The notes under the pieces: model-generated
What the model saw: only the letters and a program-made list of their open reading frames with translations
Told to the model about the DNA's origin: nothing
The model's database searches: none
Shown: positions 59,626-64,000 of the stretch, piece after piece
Layout of the letters: every line of letters begins with the position of its first letter
Position numbering within the stretch: the first letter of the stretch is position 1
DNA from: Rhizobium johnstonii 3841
GTDB taxonomy: Bacteria > Pseudomonadota > Alphaproteobacteria > Rhizobiales > Rhizobiaceae
NCBI RefSeq assembly: GCF_000009265.1
Contig: NC_008380.1
Coordinates: 2,981,501 to 3,045,500, forward strand
Direction: 5' to 3'
DNA length: 64,000 bases
Translations under genes and position numbers: made by a program

Positions 59626-60273
59626 ATGGATTTCACAGTCATCGATGCCGCACTCGTCGGAAAACTTCTCCTGCTGCTTCTGGTCGGCCTGGGGCCGAAG
59701 ATCGCCCTGGTGCCGTTTCTGGAGAAGACCCATGCCTTCGATACCGAAACCAAGGCGCGCATCGGCCGCCAGATGGTTTTGGTCGCAGTAGTCACAGCCT
59801 TGATCCTTTTTGCCACCGGCGCTTTGCTAATGCGGCTTCTCCATATCACGGGTGGCGCAGTCGCCGTCGCCGGCGGTATCATCCTCGCGCTTATCGCGAT
59901 CAAGATGGCATCAGGACCAACAGAGAAGCCGCATGATGAAACGGGGCTTCCCGTCGATCCAGAAAAGATCGCCGTCTTTCCGCTTGCGGTCCCTTACCTG
60001 CTCAATCCTGTCGGCATCACCGTCGTCATCATCGCCTCCGGCGAAGTCGTCTCGATTGCCAGCGCGATACTCGTCATCGGCCTGATCCTGATCGTCGGCG
60101 CGTTGGACTATCTAGTGTTCACCAACATCGACGCGCTCGCCAAGCGCATGAAGCCTGCCAGTCTGATCGTCTCGGAGGTCGTCTTCGGCATTCTGCTGAC
60201 CGCAGTCGCAGTCCAACTGATCGTCAGCGGGCTTGGCAGTCTTGGCATCATCACCCCGACCGCTGCGCATTAG
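59626..60273 (+). CDS. Six-segment membrane protein, MarC-like
   Basis: 215 aa with six predicted membrane segments. GPKIALVPFLEKTHAFDTET, IAVFPLAVPYLLNPVGITVV and the C-terminal VVFGILLTAVAVQLIVSGL fit the MarC/UPF0056 family, whose transport function is not established. Lies after the CGPRGC protein on the same strand. Confidence 0.75.
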   Translation: MDFTVIDAALVGKLLLLLLVGLGPKIALVPFLEKTHAFDTETKARIGRQMVLVAVVTALILFATGALLMRLLHITGGAVAVAGGIILALIAIKMASGPTEKPHDETGLPVDPEKIAVFPLAVPYLLNPVGITVVIIASGEVVSIASAILVIGLILIVGALDYLVFTNIDALAKRMKPASLIVSEVVFGILLTAVAVQLIVSGLGSLGIITPTAAH

Positions 60274-60602
60274 ATGCGGATGATTTGCGGCCGGTCGGCC
60301 TAAAAATCTGAACCCGGATTTAAATCATACAATAGAGCCGAAAGCCGCTCGGTTTTCGGCATCATGCTCAGCTGCGGATTTGCTGTCCCCCTGCGCGGAA
60401 AGCCCGGGGATTAAGGTCGGGAACAGACGACAATGGTGTCGCCACCGACCGCCGGGCGCGCCGCGATCATTCAATATCTCTGATGTTATCCATAAGTTCT
60501 ATTCGTTTGAATGATGAGTTTTCAAAGCCCATATTAGAATCATGGACATGGACGAACCTCCCATTGACGACCATGCCCCTGACCCAAGAAAGGAACCGGA
60601 AA
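60274..60602. other. 329-bp gene-free region with degenerate palindromic repeat
   Basis: Contains a degenerate copy (60334-60369) of the rhizobial palindrome also seen at 42819: CCGAAA ... GGTTTTCGG and CATCATGCTC. The AT-rich part from 60470 to 60560 presumably carries the promoter of the following small gene. No protein gene supported. Confidence 0.5.
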
Positions 60603-60803
60603 ATGACCACGCTCACCTATCGCGGTGGTGGTAAGTCCCTCACCTCCGGCGAAAGCCGCTTCGATCTGGCACATTATGCCCGTAAGCTCGTGCTCGCCTG
60701 GACGCGCTGGCAGACGGCCCGCGAAATCGAAGCCATGCCCTTCGACATTCGCAAGGACATCGGCTGGCCGAGCACGGACGACAACAAACACCGGACCATG
60801 TAA
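60603..60803 (+). CDS. DUF1127-like small protein
   Basis: 66 aa from ATG 60603, with AAAGGAACCGG upstream. RKLVLAWTRWQTAREIEAMP and FDIRKDIGWPSTD match the DUF1127 pattern of a basic helix followed by a conserved short motif; these proteins are abundant in rhizobia and some bind RNA. A 294-bp gap follows (60804-61097) with a hairpin-like GGCGGCG / CGCCGCC near 60829-60858, possibly a terminator. Confidence 0.8.
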   Translation: MTTLTYRGGGKSLTSGESRFDLAHYARKLVLAWTRWQTAREIEAMPFDIRKDIGWPSTDDNKHRTM

Positions 60804-61097
60804 TGAATGCGACATTCCTCCCAAGATAAGGGCGGCGCCTGCCTCGTGCAACGCCGCCTTTTTCGTGGCCTGACCGTCCATTCCTAAGCCATTTTCAACA
60901 TTGAATTTCAGTCGCCTATCAGCCTGTCTTTTCCCTGCCCGCGGCCATTCCGACGATTTGACCGGCCAAATCGCGGGCGATGTCGCATATTTGCTCTTCC
61001 CGGCCGCATTTTTCCATGCCAGTGTCGCTTTCAGGACATCGGCGCGACGCATTCCGCGCAACGAATGTGTCATCGCCCCTCGAGCATGGATTTCGCT

Positions 61098-62117
61098 ATG
61101 AACAGGATGCAGATCAAGAAGCGTTCAGTAGTCTTCTTTATGGTACCGCAATTCACCATGCTGCCCTTTTCGGCGGCCGTGGACACCTTGCGCATCGCCA
61201 ATCGCATGCTCGGCTATCAGGCCTATACCTGGCGGCTGACCTCCGTCGATGGAGAAAAGGTCTATTCCTCCTGCGGCATCGGCGTCGAGGCAAACTCCTC
61301 GCTTGCCGAGGAGCGCCGTCATCTCGGCGGCGAAAACCGGCCGGGCATGGTGCTCGTCTGTTCCGGCATCGATGTCGAGCAGTTCAACAACAAGTCGGTC
61401 AATGCCTGGCTGCGTGAATGCTACAATCGCGGTGTCGCCGTCGGCAGCCTCTGTACGGGCGCGCATGTGCTTGCCCAGGCCGGCCTCCTGAACGGCAAGC
61501 GCTGCGCCATCCACTGGGAAAACCTGCCGGGCTTTTCGGAAGCCTTCCCGCAGGCGGAGGTCTATGCCGACCTCTATGAGATCGACGGCAATCTCTATAC
61601 CTGCGCCGGCGGCACCGCCTCGCTCGACATGATGCTGAACCTTGTCGGCGAGGACTTTGGCGAAAGCCTTGTCAACCGCATCTGCGAGCAGCACCTGACC
61701 GACCGCGTGCGCAACCCGCACGACCGCCAGCGTCTGCCGCTGCGCGCCCGCCTCGGCGTGCAGAACGCCAAGGTGCTTTCGATTATCGAGCTGATGGAAG
61801 GCAATCTCGCCGAGCCGCTGTCGCTGATCGAGATCGCCGATGGCGCCGGCCTCTCGCGCCGCCAGATCGAACGGCTGTTCCGCCAGGAGATGGGCCGCTC
61901 ACCGGCCCGCTACTATCTGGAAATCCGCCTCGACCGTGCGCGCCATCTTCTGGTGCAGTCCTCGATGCCGGTCGTCGAGGTCGCCGTCGCCTGCGGCTTC
62001 GTCTCGGCCTCGCATTTCTCCAAGTGTTATCGCGAACTCTACCATCGCTCGCCGCAGCAGGAGCGCGCCGAGCGCAAGATGACCATGGCGACCGCTCGCC
62101 AGGCCGTCGCCGCTTGA
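61098..62117 (+). CDS. GlxA-family AraC-type transcriptional regulator
   Basis: 339 aa from ATG 61098; ATG 61086 is an alternative. N-terminal DJ-1/PfpI-like domain (about 8-190: VVFFMVPQFTMLPFSAAVDT; nucleophile-position Cys in VGSLCTGAHVLAQAGLL; YTCAGGTASLDMML) and C-terminal AraC HTH domain (about 220-320: SLIEIADGAGLSRRQIERLF, VAVACGFVSASHFSKCYREL). GlxA-type regulators often control catabolism of quaternary amines or amino acids. The 3' end and stop are the first unit of a 28-bp tandem repeat. Confidence 0.92.
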   Translation: MNRMQIKKRSVVFFMVPQFTMLPFSAAVDTLRIANRMLGYQAYTWRLTSVDGEKVYSSCGIGVEANSSLAEERRHLGGENRPGMVLVCSGIDVEQFNNKSVNAWLRECYNRGVAVGSLCTGAHVLAQAGLLNGKRCAIHWENLPGFSEAFPQAEVYADLYEIDGNLYTCAGGTASLDMMLNLVGEDFGESLVNRICEQHLTDRVRNPHDRQRLPLRARLGVQNAKVLSIIELMEGNLAEPLSLIEIADGAGLSRRQIERLFRQEMGRSPARYYLEIRLDRARHLLVQSSMPVVEVAVACGFVSASHFSKCYRELYHRSPQQERAERKMTMATARQAVAA

Positions 62118-62200
62118 GACAATAAGACGGGCCGTCGCCGCTTGAGACAATAAGGCGGGCCGTCGCCGCTTGAGACAATAAGGCGGGCCGCCGCCTGAGA
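62104..62200. repeat. 28-bp tandem repeat at the end of the GlxA-type gene
   Basis: Three units (62104-62131, 62132-62159, 62160-62187) beginning CCGTCGCCGCTTGAGACAAT and a partial fourth. The first unit contains the last codons and TGA of the upstream gene, so the expansion duplicated the 3' end of the gene outward. Units differ at one base. Confidence 0.9.
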
Positions 62201-62280
62201 CAGTAAAAAGCTGACCTCGCCTGACGCGAAAAGATCGTCGCCGCCTGAGATAAAGGGCGGCGGCTTGGCCTCGGAAGGCG

Positions 62281-63612
62281 CTATTGCGCCGCTTCTTCCG
62301 TCATCTTGGCGTCGGAATAGACCTGGTTGCGGCCCCTGTGCTTGGCCATGTAGAGAAACTGGTCGGCGGCGTTGAGGTAGTTCTCGAAGGTTTCGTAACC
62401 GGCGATCTCGGCAATGCCGATCGAAATCGTAACGCCGAGTTCCTCGTCGTCGGCCGTGACCTTCAGTCGCGAAATGTCCGAGCGGATCTCGTCGCAGAGC
62501 TTGGTAGCAGCTGCCGAATCCATCTGCGGAAAGAGGATGGCGAATTCCTCGCCCCCGAGCCGCGACAGAAGATTGTCGCTGCCCTCGAAGATCGTAAACA
62601 GCCTGTTTGCGACAGCCTTCAGCACCTTGTCGCCGATCTCGTGGCCATAGGTGTCGTTCAGCCGTTTGAAATGGTCGATATCGAGAATGGCGACGGAACT
62701 CGGCACCTTCAGCCGCAGGCACTCGTTGACCAGCTTCGGGCCGTTGTCGTAGAAATAGCGGCGGTTATAGAGACCGGTCAGGTAGTCGCAGGCCGCCGCC
62801 GCCCTCAGCTGCCGCATCTGCGCAAGCGTTTCAGCGTTGTTGGCGATGCGGCATTGCAGCTCCTCGGCAACGAAGGGCCGGTAAACGAAATCGCTGGCGC
62901 CGGCCTTGAGGAAACTCGCCGAAAGCATGCGGTCGTTGGAGGAGGAAACGCCGATGACACGCAGCCTGTCCGAACCGAAGCGATGGCGGATGCGCCGCGT
63001 CAGCTCATAGCCGCTCATATCAGGCATATGGTGGTCGGTGACGACGAGTTCGATATCGCTGTAGGCCTCGAGCGCCGCCAGCGCCTCGAGCCCCGAATTT
63101 GCCTCGACGACGAGATATTGCTGTGCCTTCAGCAGGTCGACGAGCACTTGGCGCGCCGAGACGACATCGTCGACGACGAGCACCCGCGTCTTGCGGTTGG
63201 AGATCGCCCGCCGGACGGTGGCGACCAGATTGTCGAGCGCGAATTCATTGTCCTTCAGCACGTAATCGATGACGTTGCGCTCCATAATCTTGTTGCGCGT
63301 GTTGAGATCGAATGTCGCGGTGAAGACGATCGCCGGGATGTCGTGCTCGATCGTGCAGTCGAGCGCTTCACCATAGGGCGAATCCGGCAGGTTGAGATCG
63401 ACGACGGCCATGGTGTAGCCGTGACCGTCATCGGCAAGTTCCTTGCGAAGTGCCTTGAGAGACGGGCAGGATTTGACGGCAAGGCCGAGCTCCGTTTGGA
63501 ACCGGTGACAGAGAACGGCGGAAAACATCCGGGAATCTTCAACCAGAAGTATCTTGAGCCCGCCGGAGCGCAGCCCGATGCCATCTCGCTGGAAATCCGC
63601 TTGAAAAGCCAC
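62281..63612 (-). CDS. PleD-like response regulator diguanylate cyclase (REC-REC-GGEEF)
   Basis: 443 aa; GTG start at 63612 with GGAGTAGGAG upstream. First receiver begins LKILLVEDSRMFSAVL with phospho-acceptor in MAVVDLNLPDSPYG; second receiver VLVVDDVVSARQVLVDLL with VVTDHHMPDMSGYEL. The cyclase domain (about 285-430) has CDYLTGLYNRRYFYD, ILDIDHFKRLNDTYGHEIGD and the active-site SRLGGEEFAILFP. The expected inhibitory RxxD site before GGEEF is not evident (EGSD instead). Makes cyclic di-GMP. Confidence 0.92.
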   Translation of the reverse strand: MAFQADFQRDGIGLRSGGLKILLVEDSRMFSAVLCHRFQTELGLAVKSCPSLKALRKELADDGHGYTMAVVDLNLPDSPYGEALDCTIEHDIPAIVFTATFDLNTRNKIMERNVIDYVLKDNEFALDNLVATVRRAISNRKTRVLVVDDVVSARQVLVDLLKAQQYLVVEANSGLEALAALEAYSDIELVVTDHHMPDMSGYELTRRIRHRFGSDRLRVIGVSSSNDRMLSASFLKAGASDFVYRPFVAEELQCRIANNAETLAQMRQLRAAAACDYLTGLYNRRYFYDNGPKLVNECLRLKVPSSVAILDIDHFKRLNDTYGHEIGDKVLKAVANRLFTIFEGSDNLLSRLGGEEFAILFPQMDSAAATKLCDEIRSDISRLKVTADDEELGVTISIGIAEIAGYETFENYLNAADQFLYMAKHRGRNQVYSDAKMTEEAAQ

Positions 63613-63798
63613 AGCTCCTACTCCCCGATGCGTCCGATGGGCTCGACTCGGCCCTTTCCCCGGCGGGAACGATAACCGAGAGGCGTGTGCGCGTGAAGGG
63701 GACAAATAACGGCGACATTACCTGTAATTGCAGAAATTCGACGACTGTCCCCGAGCGTGATATCCGGCCCCCTGGGAATACCGATACTGGAAGGGCCG

Positions 63799-64000
63799 TC
63801 AGGCAACCGCCCGCTCCTTACGCATCGATTGAATCTGCAGCAGCGTATCGAGGTTCTGGTTGACGCGGCAGTAGAACTCTTCGTCGATGAAGGGACGCAG
63901 CATGAAATCATTGCCGCCGGCCTTCAGGAATCGTGCCGAAAGCAGCCGGTTCGAAGAGGAGGAAACGCCGATGATGCGCAGCTCGTGCGAGCCGATATTG
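63799..64000 (-). CDS. C-terminal part of a receiver-domain protein, cut by window edge
   Basis: 66 codons visible, ending in TGA at 63799. The sequence ELRIIGVSSSSNRLLSARFL and KAGGNDFMLRPFIDEEFYCR is clearly homologous to the second receiver of the adjacent diguanylate cyclase (RVIGVSSSNDRMLSASFLKA). So it is a paralogous response regulator ending soon after its receiver, with a short helix. Rest lies beyond the window. Confidence 0.85.
   Translation of the reverse strand, partial: NIGSHELRIIGVSSSSNRLLSARFLKAGGNDFMLRPFIDEEFYCRVNQNLDTLLQIQSMRKERAVA

Noticed and set aside
1..64000. CRISPR arrays, rRNA, tRNA, plasmid or phage genes
   Set aside because: No spaced direct-repeat arrays of CRISPR type, no rRNA/tRNA signatures, and no integrase, terminase or replication genes were recognised.

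Overview
The window looks like a Rhizobium chromosome (R. leguminosarum/etli type alphaproteobacterium). The grounds are high GC, P. denitrificans-style aerobic cobalamin genes (cobC, B, A, E, O, N, W, P, Q), rhizobial intergenic palindromes, an abundance of LysR regulators, and small alphaproteobacterial families (DUF1127-like, DUF2171, DUF3008, entericidin). This assignment is inference from gene content; no rRNA or tRNA was seen.

Region 1 (1-19000) is mainly coenzyme B12 synthesis. cobA-cobB-cobC are joined by ATGA overlaps and run off the left edge, with cobE and a nucleoside hydrolase upstream. cobP-cobW-cobN-cobO form a second operon behind a cobalamin riboswitch, and cobQ stands alone. 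CobN carries two in-frame 176-bp palindromic repeat elements inserted in opposite orientations, and CobC carries an in-frame 21-bp tandem repeat. Between them lie a decayed TSUP permease, an NTF2-like protein with an XRE/MmyB-type regulator, a ClC channel, a class III nucleotide cyclase and an SDR dehydrogenase.

Region 2 (19600-22700) holds a glycine betaine-type substrate-binding protein, an entericidin-like lipoprotein and a LysR regulator.

Region 3 (22777-39489) is the most notable block. It is a long minus-strand cluster with a complete branched-chain-type ABC importer, two shikimate dehydrogenase paralogues, a fused 3-dehydroshikimate dehydratase (QuiC type), a LysR regulator, a PDC-lactonase-like amidohydrolase, 4-oxalomesaconate tautomerase (GalD type), CHA aldolase (GalC/LigK type), a VOC-family extradiol dioxygenase and a PIG-L type 4-oxalomesaconate hydratase (GalB type). 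A divergent DUF1932 dehydrogenase and a LysR protein with two HTH domains face it. I read this as import of shikimate/quinate-like acids, conversion to protocatechuate or gallate, meta ring cleavage and delivery of pyruvate plus oxaloacetate. No LigAB-type dioxygenase is present; the VOC enzyme appears to take its place.

Region 4 (39500-41105) is an amino-acid exporter (LysE/ArgO) with its divergent LysG/ArgP-type regulator.

Region 5 (41150-60800) is a run of small stress- and envelope-type genes: FlxA-like, GreA-like, DUF3008, DUF2945, DUF2171, DUF2950, DUF3300, SulP, PPK2, CYTH, DUF2955 with HlyD, a TolB/TPR protein, a DUF900 lipoprotein, MscS, MarC and a DUF1127-like protein. A recurring 19-bp palindrome (GTATGTTACCGTAACATAC and variants) sits upstream of several of these genes and points to a shared regulator not encoded here.

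Region 6 (61098-64000) has a GlxA-type AraC regulator ending in 28-bp tandem repeats, a REC-REC-GGEEF diguanylate cyclase, and the tail of a related receiver protein at the right edge.
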